Source: an uncultured Muribaculaceae bacterium
GTDB lineage: Bacteria; Bacteroidota; Bacteroidia; Bacteroidales; Muribaculaceae
Direction of reading: 5' to 3'
Assembly: GCA_910578035.1 (NCBI GenBank)
Contig: CAJTOB010000006.1
Location: 1 to 64,000, forward strand
DNA length: 64,000 bases
In this document: in pieces, positions 35,201 through 44,799 of the stretch
How positions within the stretch are numbered: position 1 is the stretch's first letter
How the letters are laid out: every line of letters starts with the position of its first letter
The notes under the pieces: model-generated
Database searches by the model: none
What the model saw: only the letters and a program-made list of their open reading frames with translations
What the model was told of the DNA's origin: nothing
Position numbers and translations under genes: made by a program

Positions 35201-35462
35201 ATATGATGCGGTGCTGAATGCTTCAAAACGTCGTATGCGTCCTATTTTTCTCACTTCGGCAGCCGCCACTATGGGTGTTCTGCCGATGGTGACGGGCGAC
35301 AGCGCCCTTTGGAAGCCTATGGGGGTCGTCATATTCTGGGGCACTCCTATAACCATGGTATTTATTCTTACCGTAATCCCGGTAGCCTATTGTCTGATGA
35401 AAGGGCATAACAAGGGCGCCGACAAACCTGTTGAAGAACCTTTAGAAACCCATTTGCTTTGA
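32271..35462 (+). CDS. RND-family efflux pump inner-membrane transporter
   Basis: A 1063-residue proton-driven resistance-nodulation-division pump with the usual 12 membrane helices and two large periplasmic loops. TM4 carries SLGMIVDNSVVIIDDY, keeping the first of the two proton-relay aspartates of AcrB, with asparagine for the second. The early YPGASVEQIEQEVLKPLE segment is typical of the family. An ATG at 32301, ten codons in, is an equally plausible start. Its stop overlaps the TolC-like gene by 4 nt. Substrates could be drugs, bile salts or lipids; the sequence does not tell. Confidence 0.92.
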   Translation: MPVNELTTDTMTQKTDSRRPVPEPLAKPSPIVLAGMKYSKEIILITCIFIAFGIYALKVMDKNEFPTFTIREGVVGAVYPGASVEQIEQEVLKPLEDYVFSYKEVDKTKTHSQISGNTAIIFVELDDNVDDADSFWNEFKIGMEAEKLKLPPGVLGVETLSNFGETSALLITMQSKEKTYRELRTYMDELKDRLRSIESVGTMSVSGMQTEQIAVYFDPEKLQHYALSEKTVGATLLAQGFQTTGGALRNGDYTQPVFVARPVNSVADVEAMVVFSSPDGSVVRLGDVAEVKKEYPEPDSYITNNFDKCILLSVSMKDGYNIVEMGQEVDSRLEELRGEIPESVELYKITDQPVVVNSSVNYFLVELLIAIIAVVVVIMILLPLKVALIAATTIPVSIFISLGLFYAFGIELNTVTLACLIVSLGMIVDNSVVIIDDYVELISEGMDHMSATLRAGTEFFKAIFSATLAISVTFFPFLLTVTGMFRDFLTDFPWGMTIILFVSLLIAELLVPFMQLKLIKEPIYKEQQEALASGKKKISIFNSMQKGYDKLIDRCFKWPKTTILIGVACVAVSAWLFMSTPLQLMPIAERNQFAVEIFLPQGTSVERTTIVADSLERILAADDRVVSIASFHGCSSPRFQATYAPQVGGPNFAQFIVNTKSNQATIDVLNEYTEKYESWFPDAFVRFKQLSYSTADYPVELRFTGADEATLRRTCDSMLAVGRRVPGLRNVRSSLDNPVAAAMIRPDVTRASRLGLNSVLIETTLAMRYSRGLPVATVWEGDYGIPVVLKTRTSDRATAADLLDEPMPVIGFGNVPLRQIAELTPEWHTGMLTRYSGIPSVSLIAEVQRNVNVIDRTEALMDSIGKYNLPEGVQLTRGGEWDNTMSTLPQILGGLAIAVVIIFFILLLHYAAADTALLLLACLLLCIPGAAAGLRIQSTDLSLTCVLGLVSLMGILVRNAIVLLDYAEELRNQGASVYDAVLNASKRRMRPIFLTSAAATMGVLPMVTGDSALWKPMGVVIFWGTPITMVFILTVIPVAYCLMKGHNKGADKPVEEPLETHLL

Positions 35463-36757
35463 AACACCTTAAATATATAATATGCGCTGTTCCGCTGATG
35501 TTTGCATTCGGTCTCAGAGCCAGACAAGCGGATTCTGTCGTGACCCTCGAACGTTGCATCGAGCTCACTCTGGCAAATAATGCGACCGCACGGAATGCCG
35601 CCAATGATACAAGGGCGGCCATAGAACTGCGGAAGGAAGCTTTTACTAAATATTTTCCGGAGGTTTCGGCTTCGGGTATGGCTTTCTGGACTCATAACGA
35701 TGTTTTCCAGTATAATATTCTTGACATTGTTGAAATCGGATTTATCAACAAGGGCAAGATGGCCGGAGTGCAGGCTTTGCAGCCGGTGTTTATGGGCGGC
35801 CAGATTGTAAACGGCAACAAACTCGCCGAGGTCGGCGAAGATGTGGCAAGGCTGCGGCAGCAGCAGAGCCGCGACGAACTGCGGCTTACCGCCGAGTCGC
35901 TTTATTGGAAACTGGTGACTCTTAAGGCTACCCGCGAAGCGCTCGAGGCCGCCATCGTTACCCTCGATACTCTCGACAGCCAGGTGAATGTGGCCGTCGA
36001 GGCCGGAGTGGCTATGCCGAACGACCTTCTTAAAGTCCGGCTCAAGCGAAATACATATCGAACGGAGAAAGTAGACCTTGACAATGGAATAAAGCTCGTA
36101 AAAATGCTGCTCGGTCAGTATATGGGGCAGGGAGTGGCCGGAAATTTCGATGTTGCAGGCGCTGTGCCCGATTCTGTGCCTGAATTTCCGCTTGACCTCT
36201 ATATGAGCGGAAGCGATGCCCTTCCCATGACTGCAGACTATATGCTGCTACAGAAGAATGTCGAGGCCAAACAACTTGAAAAACGTATAGAGATAGGAAA
36301 AAATCTGCCTCAGGTGGCGGTGGGCGCCGGCTGGTTCTATCACGATTTGCTCAGCCAGAATCATAATTTCGGAGCGCTCATGGTTGCGGTCAATATTCCC
36401 CTTTCGGGGTGGTGGGGTGGCTCTCATGCCATAAAGAGAAAGTCGCTGGCTCTTGAAAATGCCCGCAATGAGCTCGAGGACCTTGGCGAAAAACTCGAGA
36501 TAGACATGCAGGATAAATGGAACAACCTCACAGCCGCTCACCGCAAGATGCTCATCGATAAAGAGGGTATAGGCGAGAGTTCTGAAAATCTTAGGCTCAA
36601 CCGGCTTTATTACGAAGCGGGCATATCCACAATAACAGATGTCCTCGAAGCGGAGGCTGCTCTGAAGGAATCGATAGACCGGTATATTGCCGCATATGGC
36701 GATTTCTGCGTTGCACGGGCTGCCTATCTCATATGTACGGGCCGCTCCGGCAATTGA
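35459..36757 (+). CDS. TolC-family outer-membrane efflux channel
   Basis: A 432-residue outer-membrane factor that completes the tripartite pump with the two genes before it. A TTG start at 35459 overlaps the pump gene's TGA and yields a clear signal peptide (MKHLKYIICAVPLMFAFG); the first ATG is 13 codons later and would cut the signal. TolC-like repeats of long helices follow, with LTLANNATARNAANDTRAA near residue 36 and the second half starting about 240. It ends before a strong bidirectional terminator. Confidence 0.87.
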   Translation: MKHLKYIICAVPLMFAFGLRARQADSVVTLERCIELTLANNATARNAANDTRAAIELRKEAFTKYFPEVSASGMAFWTHNDVFQYNILDIVEIGFINKGKMAGVQALQPVFMGGQIVNGNKLAEVGEDVARLRQQQSRDELRLTAESLYWKLVTLKATREALEAAIVTLDTLDSQVNVAVEAGVAMPNDLLKVRLKRNTYRTEKVDLDNGIKLVKMLLGQYMGQGVAGNFDVAGAVPDSVPEFPLDLYMSGSDALPMTADYMLLQKNVEAKQLEKRIEIGKNLPQVAVGAGWFYHDLLSQNHNFGALMVAVNIPLSGWWGGSHAIKRKSLALENARNELEDLGEKLEIDMQDKWNNLTAAHRKMLIDKEGIGESSENLRLNRLYYEAGISTITDVLEAEAALKESIDRYIAAYGDFCVARAAYLICTGRSGN

Positions 36758-36761
36758 TACA

Positions 36762-36794
36762 AAAAAACGCACCGGGCCGGCCGGTGCGTTTTTT
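36762..36794. terminator. Bidirectional Rho-independent terminator
   Basis: A perfect 14-bp stem (36762-36775 with 36781-36794) with a 5-nt loop, with an A-run on the left and a T-run on the right. It sits between the convergent stops of the TolC-like gene (36757) and the giant protease (36812) and can serve both. Confidence 0.9.
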
Positions 36795-36811
36795 ATTGAA
36801 GGATAAATTTA

Positions 36812-39800
36812 TCAGCGTTTGATGACGCGGGCTGTGACACCGCCGTCGGTCCATGCAACCACCAGGATATAGTGTCCGGCGGGTAGCGAGGCGACATTGA
36901 TGTCTACAGTAGCGCCTGCGGTGACATCGGCGGTTTCCACTGCGACAGCCTTGCCGGCAGCATCGTAGAGTGTGAATACTGCGTCGTCGGCGTCGAAGCC
37001 GCAAACGGCATGGAGAATGTCTTCAACCGGGTTGGGCATTACGCTTATCTTGGCCGAAGAAGCATCTACCGAAGAGATTCCGCTCATATCCATTACCTTG
37101 ACAGGAATTGTGGCAACAGCTGTGAGACCGTCGGGGTCTGTGGCTGTTACGGTTGCTTCGACTGTGCCTTCTGCCTTGCCGAAGAATATCACGCCGGTGG
37201 GTGTGGTGTAAGCTTCGGCAACTGTGCTTGTGAAGGGCGCGAATGTGTAGCTGAGTTCGTCGCCGTCGGGGTCGGAGAAGAGTTCCGCGAAGCTGATTAC
37301 GGCCGATGTACCGCCGACGGGAACTTCGATGTCGGCATGTTCTACGGCTTCAGGTGCGCGGTTGACGTGCTCTACGGCATAGCGGACAGTGAATTCGGCG
37401 CTCTTGGCGGTCTTGTCTTCGGCTGTGATGACGAAGGCATGGCCGGTAGAAGCCTGGCCGAACTTGGGCGCGATTTCTACATTGACAGTCACAGGTGCGG
37501 TGGCACCGGCTACAGTCCAGATGTTTTCTTCGCCGGCGGTGATGGTGGCGGCGTCGCCTTCGGCGGCTTCGACAGAAGCTACCTTAGCCATCGATGCGCC
37601 GTCGGAGAAGGCGATGGTGTAGTCGTCGCCGTCGGGGTCGCTTACGGTGAGAGCCACAACGCTGGTCTCTCCTTCCTTGGCATAGACTATGTTTTCGGGT
37701 CCGCTGATGACGGGAGCGCCGTTAAGGTCGAGTGTCACGGGGAAGTTGACAAGCGGACGGTTGGGGTCATTCGACTTGATGACGAGAACGGCCTTGTTGC
37801 CCTTTTCGAGACGTGCGGCGGCCGGATTGACCTCGAATTTCACTTCGGCTGTCTCGCCCGGGTTGATGGCGTTTTCGCCTGCAACGTCTACGAGCGAAAT
37901 CCAGGGCTGGCCTGCTACGGTTTCGAGCGGAGTCATGATGTAGCCGAGCGAACCGTACTGGTCTGTGAAGAGTGCGGCCATATCGAACCAGCCATAAGAA
38001 TCGTAGTAGCCCATGTAGCGCTGAGATACGTAGGCATCCTGCTTGCCGATGATGTAGGCGGGCATTGTCACGCCGGCATCAAAGGTTGCTACCACGCAGA
38101 ATTCTTCGCCCGGATTGAGGTAGACGCTGCGTTCGAGGGGTATTACATAGAACTGGCCAGAAGCTGTAGTCTGTTCGGCGATGTGGAGTGTGCCACGGCC
38201 TGCGACGTCGGTGCCTGTAGGATCAGAGCCAAGAATAACCTCTATGATAACGGTGTAGTCCGAAGCTATCTGAACGCCGTTTTCACTTATCGATGCCAGG
38301 GTTACAGGCATGTAGAGGTGGCTCATGTTGAAGCCTTCGGCAGGAGCTGTGAACTGGGTCGATGCCTTGAACTTGTCGTAGAACGAGTTCGAACCGTAGT
38401 TGTAGACATTGCCTGTGCCCAGAAGAGCGGGGTAGAACAGAGCATTGTTATATTTGAATGTCTGGGGCACGTCATAGACATTGTCTGAAGTGTCGAACGG
38501 ACGGGCCTTGGCAATGCCTGCGGCAAGCACTTCGGCGTTGGCCTCGGTATTTGCGCTTACACGTGCGCTCCAGGGAGCGATACCGCCGCCGCCTTCTTCG
38601 GGCTGTTCGCCTACGCCCGACGGGTCGAGCGAGAGGGTGTACGAGAGCTTATATTCGCCTTCGTTGCCTATGGTAAGGCTTTCGTGGAGTATGCTTGTCT
38701 CGTCGGCAGCCTTGAGGGCGATTTCCTCTGAAGAGAGTGTCATAGCCGGTGCGGGGGTCACGACAAACTTCACATTGACGGTCTTCTGTGCGAAGTTGCC
38801 GTTTGCGAGGTCTTCCTGCGAAGTTGCATAGTTGAAGGTGACAGGAATGTCGTATGCGCCGGGTGTCATCCAGAATTCGCACATCATCATCGGTATGGCG
38901 AACTCGAGAGCATCCTTGCCGACGGTGAGAGGCATTCCCTGCTGGTATTGTGTCCACATCTTGTTGCCGGTAGGCTGCCCGGTGATCCAGTCGATTTCAG
39001 AATCGTAGACCATGAGCATGAATACGGGCATTTCGATGTCGAACCATTCGTCGTAGATTGTCGGGCCGCCGACTTCGATATATGCGATGGTGAACTCGGC
39101 GGTGCCTTCGTTCTTGACGGCGAAGGGTGCGGAGTAGCATGCGCCCATCTGAACAATCGGGTCGGAGTAGTCTGTGCTCTGGTAAGCCAGAACGTTTTCA
39201 ATAGTGATATCGTCGGGCCATACGGGCTTGGCTTCGCCGGTGAGGGTTATGTCGACGGGTATCTCTATTTTCTCGCGGCCGGGAACATTGGTGTTAACCG
39301 TCAGCGAGCCGGTGTAGTTGCCGGCCATGTGGCGGGTATCGAAGTCGAGACCGACAGTCTCGCTCTTGCCGGGAGCCAGAGGTGCTTCTACTACGGGCGA
39401 GAACATGACAGCCTGATTGAACTGCATCATGCGCTCGGGCAGTTTGATGTAGTTGTCTCCGTTAAGGTCGCATATACCGCCGAGGCCGAATAGGTTGAAA
39501 ATGATGGCGTTTTCACTGGCTCCTTTATATTGGAACTTTATGGAGCCGTCTTTTTCGAGTATTACCTGGAAGCAGACACCGATATTCATAGAGTTGCCAT
39601 ATTCCATGAATGAAACAACAGCGCGATCGTCGGTTACATAGTGGAATGTACCGGCAGTGCGGGTTTCATCCATCGAATGCAAGCCCCAGTAAGGTGCTAT
39701 TATATTGGTGTATAGCGAGCCCGAAGGGAATTCGGCCGGAGGTTCTGGCCAGATGCGGTCATCGCGGCGTTCGGTGAATGATATGAAGCCGGTATTGTAG

Positions 39801-42800
39801 ATGTACATCTTGTCGTACTTCTCGCCATAGAAGGGGAATGAGAAGGGCAGATCTACGGCTACGTAGTCGTGCTGCATGTAGTACGATATTGAGAGTTGTT
39901 CGCCAAGGCCGTTTGTTTCGATGTCTTCCCATTCGAAAGCAACGTCCGGACCGTCGAGCGACGACGAGTAGCTGTAAGAAGTAGTAGCTTGGTCGTTGTC
40001 GGGCAGTGTAAACGATACCATTGAATTGGGAACGAGCGAATAGCGCAGGGTTTCATTACCCTTGTTGGATACGGTAAGTTCCTTGGAGAGGGCCGTATAG
40101 GCTTCTACGGTCTCGGTGACCTCTGTGAGGCTTAACTCGGTTTCAGGGCAACCGATGACATTTGCCTTGATATTGGCTGACACGTTTCCGGCATCGGTAG
40201 TTACAGAGAGCACGTCTGCAACAGGACCTTCGGTAGCTGTCGGCACTGTCACGACGATGTCTTTCGCCATTCCGGCATCGAGAGTGAAGGGCAGCTCGAT
40301 TTCGGTGCTCATTATGCCTTTTTCAAGAGCTACGGCAGTAACCTCGAGAGCGCTGTGACCGGCGTTCTTCAGTGTGACAGGAGCCTTGGCCGTTGCTGTG
40401 CGGAATACTTCGCCGAGGTTTATATTGTCATTTTCGAGCTGAGCCACAGGAACGAGACTTTTGCCTGTGATGGCAGCGTCGAAACGAACGAAGGTATATT
40501 CCGGCGACGGGTCGTTGGTAACGATTGCAAGATTATTGAAGGTCGGGCCGGCATTCATATCGGCGTTGGCGGCTACGGTGGCGTTTATCTCTATGCTTTC
40601 GCCGGGGCTTACCATGCCGTAGGGAACACTGAGTGCGGTGACGAAAGAAGGCTTGGGCGCAGAGAATTTAACAGCAGTGCCTGTGCCGAAGTTACGGAAG
40701 CGCGAGTTGTCCGGAGTTACTTCCTCGTAGCCCCAGTAATCGGCCATGTCGGCTGAAGTAACAACAACGCAGTCTGAGCATGCGAGATCGGTGATGCCGC
40801 AGAAGAGGGTCGAGCCCGACTGGAACATGGCCTCTGGGGTATAGTCGTCGTAGAAAATCTCGATATCGCCGTTGCTTGCCAGAGTCATGTGGTAGCTTAC
40901 GGGGAGATAGTCCTTGTCATATACAGGAGCAAGCACATCGACGAATTTAACCACGAATTTGCCGTCGGCCTTGGCATATTCTATGCGGGAGTTCGGACCC
41001 ATGCGCATTTGCGAGCCGTAGGCCGATATAAGGCCTGTGCCACGAACGCCGTTGGCGGTAGGACTGAGCAGAGGCCCGAAATTGTCTTCGTTAGGAACAA
41101 ACATCACGCCGCCATAGCTTGTCACATATACCTTGTCGTAGCTGTTGCCATAGTAGGGGAAGTTGAAACCAAGCGAAATAGTGCGCGACACATATACATC
41201 ATCGGTAAATTGCGAACTGATGTCGGTGGCGCCGATAAGTGCGGGGTTATTATCGTATTCGAAAGCACTATAGCCTTCGAGGTTGGACGATACTGTGTAT
41301 CCGAATTTATGGTTGGCGGCGGTCTGTCCGTCGATGGTTTCGTTGGAGAAGCGCGGGAATACGTATTCGAGCGGGTATTTGCCTTCGTTCTTTATCTTGA
41401 ACGATACTTTCGAGGGCTCGGAGGCAACATCGAGAGTGCCGGCATCGACCGTCGGGGGCTCAAGTACGAGTCGGGCTGGCTCGGTGGCAGCGCCTTGTAC
41501 GAGAATACGCACCTGGCGGCCGTCAGCGTCAGTGAACATGATAGTGCCGCTGTGGCTACCGCTACTCTTGGGCGCATAGGTGAGTTCCACATTCACGTGT
41601 GTGCGTGCAGGGAAACCCGACTGGATATAGTCTGGACCGAGGAAGTGCTCTGAAGAGCAGCTGATATTGTCCTTATAGATTCCTGCGCTATACTGGCTTC
41701 CCTTGAACGAACCGTAGCCTCGGTTATATAGTTCGACGGAGAGGGTCTTGCTCTCGCCGACCAGAAGTGAGCCGAAGTTGACAACCTTGGGAGTGACGAC
41801 GTCAGGTTCGTTGCCCTGTACAGTATAGGTCATAGGAACTGCGCGCTGTGAGCCGCTGCCTTCGTTGGTGTTGAGGAGCACTTTGAAATTATAAGTGCCG
41901 TTGATGAGCTTGGTACCGTCGGCACTTACAGTGACATTCTGTGTCTCGCCTTTTTTAACGGAGCCTAAGGCCGGTGCGAGTTCTAGCACCTGGCTCCAGT
42001 CGGGATTGGCCGAGCGGGCAGTTATGCCCCATGTCATGTTTTCGGCCTCCGGCTCGTATATGCTGCCGCGTAGGGCTACAGATAGCTGAGTCCATGTGCG
42101 GCCCATGTCGTTACTCATGAAGCTGTAAGAGGCGGAGCCTTCTTTGTCTGCCTTGTGCATGGACAGAGGATAACCGTTCTGATTGCCTTCGAAGTGGACT
42201 ACAATCCAGAATGATTCTCCTGGACTGAAGAAAAGTTGTTCGTCGAGTTGAACGGCATAATTGAAGCCGAAGAAAGTATATTTTACATCTTTGAGCAGAG
42301 TGGCCGACGAAATTGATGCGTCGCCACGGTAAATCTGGATTACAGGATCTGAGCCATATGCGCCATCTATTACGATGTGAGTGAGGTTGAAGCCGTCGGG
42401 ATACTGCGAAGCATCCACGCGGAACCACTGTGCCATTGAGTTGGGGAGAGTGCGGTTGGTGTCGCCGATATACGCCCAGGGATCGGTGCCGTATGTGAAG
42501 TTGATGGGGTAGTCGTCGGCTTCATAGTCGCTTGTCACGAGGCTATAGGTCTGTACCTTGTTTATGCCGAGTTTGCCCTCGTAGGGCTTCACGGTGCCAA
42601 CCATCGGGCGCGATGCCGACGAAGTGCGCACCGATACAGTGCGGGAGCCTGCCGACCAGCGCAGAATGCCGTCGGCCGTGTTGCCGATGTTGAAATTGGT
42701 CGAAGCCACGGGTGCGGCCTTGGTCGATGTCATGCTCAGAGATTTGGCATCGACGGTCATTTCCGGACCTGCATTGGTGGTAATGCTCTTGACGGGCGAG

Positions 42801-44629
42801 AGTTCAGACGCCGCGCCCCAGCGGTTGATGGCCGCCACAGCCACATAGTATGTGGTCATCGGCTGGAGGCCGTCGATTTCGTGGGAGTAGCGCGAGCCCG
42901 AGTTGAGGAATTTTGTGTCTGCCACAGAGGTAGAGAGCTTGCTCAGGTCGCTCTGTGCGGTGAATGGCTCTGTCGAGTAATATATTATATGGTGGTGCAC
43001 GATGCCGTCAGCTGAAGCCGGAATGGTCCAGTCGAGCACCATATAATCCTGGGCGGCCGAAACTTCGAAATCGGCTACGGCAGCAGGTGCCGAGCCGTCG
43101 CCCATCACCAGAGCCTTGCCGGCGTCGATGTAGCCAGAGCCGTACAAGCCTTCGAAGCGCGAGTTATTACCATAGCCATAGAAGTCGTTGACAGAGGTAA
43201 GAAGCTGTGTGCGCAGGCTTTCGTTTACGAATGTGGGGCTTCCGTATTTCGACAGTACCAGAGCTGCGATGCCCGATACGTGCGGAGTAGCCATTGAAGT
43301 ACCTTCGTTATAGCCGTAGCTGTCGTTGGGAAGGGTGGAGAGCACACCGTGGGTCTCGCCGAAATCGAGGAGTCCGCCTGGAGCGATTATGTCTACCCAT
43401 TCGCCGTAGTTGGAGTAGGAGGCGGGCAGGAGGTCGTCGGTCATAGAGGCTACTGAAAGCACTTTTTCGTAGCAGCCTGGCCAGTAGTCGCCTGTCTCGC
43501 CGTTATTTCCGGTTGCGAAGATACAGAGGCCACCGGTCATCACATTGGAGCGGGCGGTTTCGGTAAAGTAGTCGATAGCGTCGATTACAGATTGTTCGCA
43601 GTAGCCGGGAGTTCCCCAGCCCCAGGAGCACTGAGCTATAGTGGCGCCCATTTCGGCCGCGTAGATGATAGCCTGTGCAAAGTTGCCCTCGGGTGTGCCC
43701 GAGCGGGAATCGAATACCTGGCACGAAATCATGCGTACGCCCGAATCTTTCGAGCCGTCGCCGCCGGCCACGCCGGCCACGCCTATGCCGTTGTTGTTTA
43801 CGGCGGCTACAGTGCCGGCCACGTGTGTGCCGTGCGAGTGGGGATAGATGTCGGCCGACATTGTGCAGAAGTTGTAGCCGTATATGTCGTCGACATAGCC
43901 GTTTCCGTCGTCGTCGACACCGGGTGTGCCGTTAAGTTCGGCTTCGTTTACAAACATGTTCTGCGCAAGGTCTTCATGACGGTAGTCAACACCGCCGTCG
44001 ATGATGGCGACAAGCACTTCGGGGCGGCCTGTGGTAACCTTCCACGCCTCGAAGAGATTTACGTCGGCGCCGGCCACAGTGCCGGGAACGGTGCCGAAGT
44101 TCTGATAGTGCCACTGTGCGGGCAGCTGGGGGTCGTTGAACATGTAGTCGGCCGCCGTTGCCTTCATCGGCGGTCTGGAGGTGCTCACAAAGTTGCCGGT
44201 GCCCTCTTTGAGTTCCATCGGCACTACAACTTCGGAGATTTCAATGCCTGCGGTACCCGAAAATATCTTGCGGGCCGTCTCGGGATCGACATTTTCGTCG
44301 AATTCCACCTCATACCAGCGGTCGAGGCCGTATTTGGCGCGTTGTTCGGCAAATTTGGCATTGTAAGGCAGCATAGGCTGTATCTTCACAGCTTTGATCT
44401 GCTTGGCGGCCTTCGTAATCGGCGCTGTACCGGCATCGATTGTGCCGTGTGCCTTCATTCGAGGTGCTTTGCCGACCATTTGTGCCGCTTCTGCCTGTAG
44501 TTTTACGCGGATAATGCCTGCACGGGGCTTTTCGACCGTGGCAAATGTTCCATTTTCACGCGCATGCAGATTCCCGACCCCGGCAAGCAATGCTGCCGCG
44601 ACCAGAAACCGGACAAAAAGTTTGTGCAT
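36812..44629 (-). CDS. Giant secreted S8 (subtilisin-like) protease with repeat domains and T9SS C-terminal domain
   Basis: A 2605-residue protein. The signal peptide is residues 1-23, followed by a propeptide-like region to about 160 and then an S8 protease domain at about 190-500. The catalytic triad is D211 (AIIDGGVD), H266 (SHGTHVAGT) and S445 (EGTSMATPHVSG), with oxyanion N375 (ATGNNG), so it should be active. A fibronectin type III-like domain follows (about 510-640). Next come many beta-sandwich modules with recurring choice-of-anchor-D-like NFGSLLVGES-type starts, and two cadherin/PKD-like modules with SDPDGD. The last roughly 85 residues (ISVMPNPVEDIL to VTARVIKR) are a T9SS type A sorting domain, implying export to the cell surface. 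No frame break is seen across 7.8 kb. Confidence 0.9.
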   Translation of the reverse strand: MHKLFVRFLVAAALLAGVGNLHARENGTFATVEKPRAGIIRVKLQAEAAQMVGKAPRMKAHGTIDAGTAPITKAAKQIKAVKIQPMLPYNAKFAEQRAKYGLDRWYEVEFDENVDPETARKIFSGTAGIEISEVVVPMELKEGTGNFVSTSRPPMKATAADYMFNDPQLPAQWHYQNFGTVPGTVAGADVNLFEAWKVTTGRPEVLVAIIDGGVDYRHEDLAQNMFVNEAELNGTPGVDDDGNGYVDDIYGYNFCTMSADIYPHSHGTHVAGTVAAVNNNGIGVAGVAGGDGSKDSGVRMISCQVFDSRSGTPEGNFAQAIIYAAEMGATIAQCSWGWGTPGYCEQSVIDAIDYFTETARSNVMTGGLCIFATGNNGETGDYWPGCYEKVLSVASMTDDLLPASYSNYGEWVDIIAPGGLLDFGETHGVLSTLPNDSYGYNEGTSMATPHVSGIAALVLSKYGSPTFVNESLRTQLLTSVNDFYGYGNNSRFEGLYGSGYIDAGKALVMGDGSAPAAVADFEVSAAQDYMVLDWTIPASADGIVHHHIIYYSTEPFTAQSDLSKLSTSVADTKFLNSGSRYSHEIDGLQPMTTYYVAVAAINRWGAASELSPVKSITTNAGPEMTVDAKSLSMTSTKAAPVASTNFNIGNTADGILRWSAGSRTVSVRTSSASRPMVGTVKPYEGKLGINKVQTYSLVTSDYEADDYPINFTYGTDPWAYIGDTNRTLPNSMAQWFRVDASQYPDGFNLTHIVIDGAYGSDPVIQIYRGDASISSATLLKDVKYTFFGFNYAVQLDEQLFFSPGESFWIVVHFEGNQNGYPLSMHKADKEGSASYSFMSNDMGRTWTQLSVALRGSIYEPEAENMTWGITARSANPDWSQVLELAPALGSVKKGETQNVTVSADGTKLINGTYNFKVLLNTNEGSGSQRAVPMTYTVQGNEPDVVTPKVVNFGSLLVGESKTLSVELYNRGYGSFKGSQYSAGIYKDNISCSSEHFLGPDYIQSGFPARTHVNVELTYAPKSSGSHSGTIMFTDADGRQVRILVQGAATEPARLVLEPPTVDAGTLDVASEPSKVSFKIKNEGKYPLEYVFPRFSNETIDGQTAANHKFGYTVSSNLEGYSAFEYDNNPALIGATDISSQFTDDVYVSRTISLGFNFPYYGNSYDKVYVTSYGGVMFVPNEDNFGPLLSPTANGVRGTGLISAYGSQMRMGPNSRIEYAKADGKFVVKFVDVLAPVYDKDYLPVSYHMTLASNGDIEIFYDDYTPEAMFQSGSTLFCGITDLACSDCVVVTSADMADYWGYEEVTPDNSRFRNFGTGTAVKFSAPKPSFVTALSVPYGMVSPGESIEINATVAANADMNAGPTFNNLAIVTNDPSPEYTFVRFDAAITGKSLVPVAQLENDNINLGEVFRTATAKAPVTLKNAGHSALEVTAVALEKGIMSTEIELPFTLDAGMAKDIVVTVPTATEGPVADVLSVTTDAGNVSANIKANVIGCPETELSLTEVTETVEAYTALSKELTVSNKGNETLRYSLVPNSMVSFTLPDNDQATTSYSYSSSLDGPDVAFEWEDIETNGLGEQLSISYYMQHDYVAVDLPFSFPFYGEKYDKMYIYNTGFISFTERRDDRIWPEPPAEFPSGSLYTNIIAPYWGLHSMDETRTAGTFHYVTDDRAVVSFMEYGNSMNIGVCFQVILEKDGSIKFQYKGASENAIIFNLFGLGGICDLNGDNYIKLPERMMQFNQAVMFSPVVEAPLAPGKSETVGLDFDTRHMAGNYTGSLTVNTNVPGREKIEIPVDITLTGEAKPVWPDDITIENVLAYQSTDYSDPIVQMGACYSAPFAVKNEGTAEFTIAYIEVGGPTIYDEWFDIEMPVFMLMVYDSEIDWITGQPTGNKMWTQYQQGMPLTVGKDALEFAIPMMMCEFWMTPGAYDIPVTFNYATSQEDLANGNFAQKTVNVKFVVTPAPAMTLSSEEIALKAADETSILHESLTIGNEGEYKLSYTLSLDPSGVGEQPEEGGGGIAPWSARVSANTEANAEVLAAGIAKARPFDTSDNVYDVPQTFKYNNALFYPALLGTGNVYNYGSNSFYDKFKASTQFTAPAEGFNMSHLYMPVTLASISENGVQIASDYTVIIEVILGSDPTGTDVAGRGTLHIAEQTTASGQFYVIPLERSVYLNPGEEFCVVATFDAGVTMPAYIIGKQDAYVSQRYMGYYDSYGWFDMAALFTDQYGSLGYIMTPLETVAGQPWISLVDVAGENAINPGETAEVKFEVNPAAARLEKGNKAVLVIKSNDPNRPLVNFPVTLDLNGAPVISGPENIVYAKEGETSVVALTVSDPDGDDYTIAFSDGASMAKVASVEAAEGDAATITAGEENIWTVAGATAPVTVNVEIAPKFGQASTGHAFVITAEDKTAKSAEFTVRYAVEHVNRAPEAVEHADIEVPVGGTSAVISFAELFSDPDGDELSYTFAPFTSTVAEAYTTPTGVIFFGKAEGTVEATVTATDPDGLTAVATIPVKVMDMSGISSVDASSAKISVMPNPVEDILHAVCGFDADDAVFTLYDAAGKAVAVETADVTAGATVDINVASLPAGHYILVVAWTDGGVTARVIKR

Positions 44630-44759
44630 GATTGGTTGGTTTATTGGTTAATATATAAAGGATTATTGTTTAAAGCGTATGATTTTATATGGGTGCTTAA
44701 ACTATATTTGCTTAAAAATCGAAAACAAGTGTAAACGTCCGTTTTTCAAGGAAAATTAT

Positions 44760-44775
44760 TATCTTTGCAAAGATA
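44760..44775. promoter_or_regulatory. Palindromic divergent -7 element
   Basis: TATCTTTGCAAAGATA is a perfect 16-bp palindrome. Each half is a TAnnTTTG -7 element, one reading right to tcdA (44800) and one left to the giant protease (44629). Another -7-like TATATTTG on the plus strand lies at 44703-44710. No clear -33 TTTG is found on either side. Confidence 0.55.
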
Positions 44776-44799
44776 ATATTAAAAATTTAAACTTTTTGT

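Noticed and set aside
43592..44500. 302-codon plus-strand frame opposite the protease gene
   Set aside because: Antisense shadow of the S8 catalytic domain; the minus-strand frame carries the complete catalytic triad.
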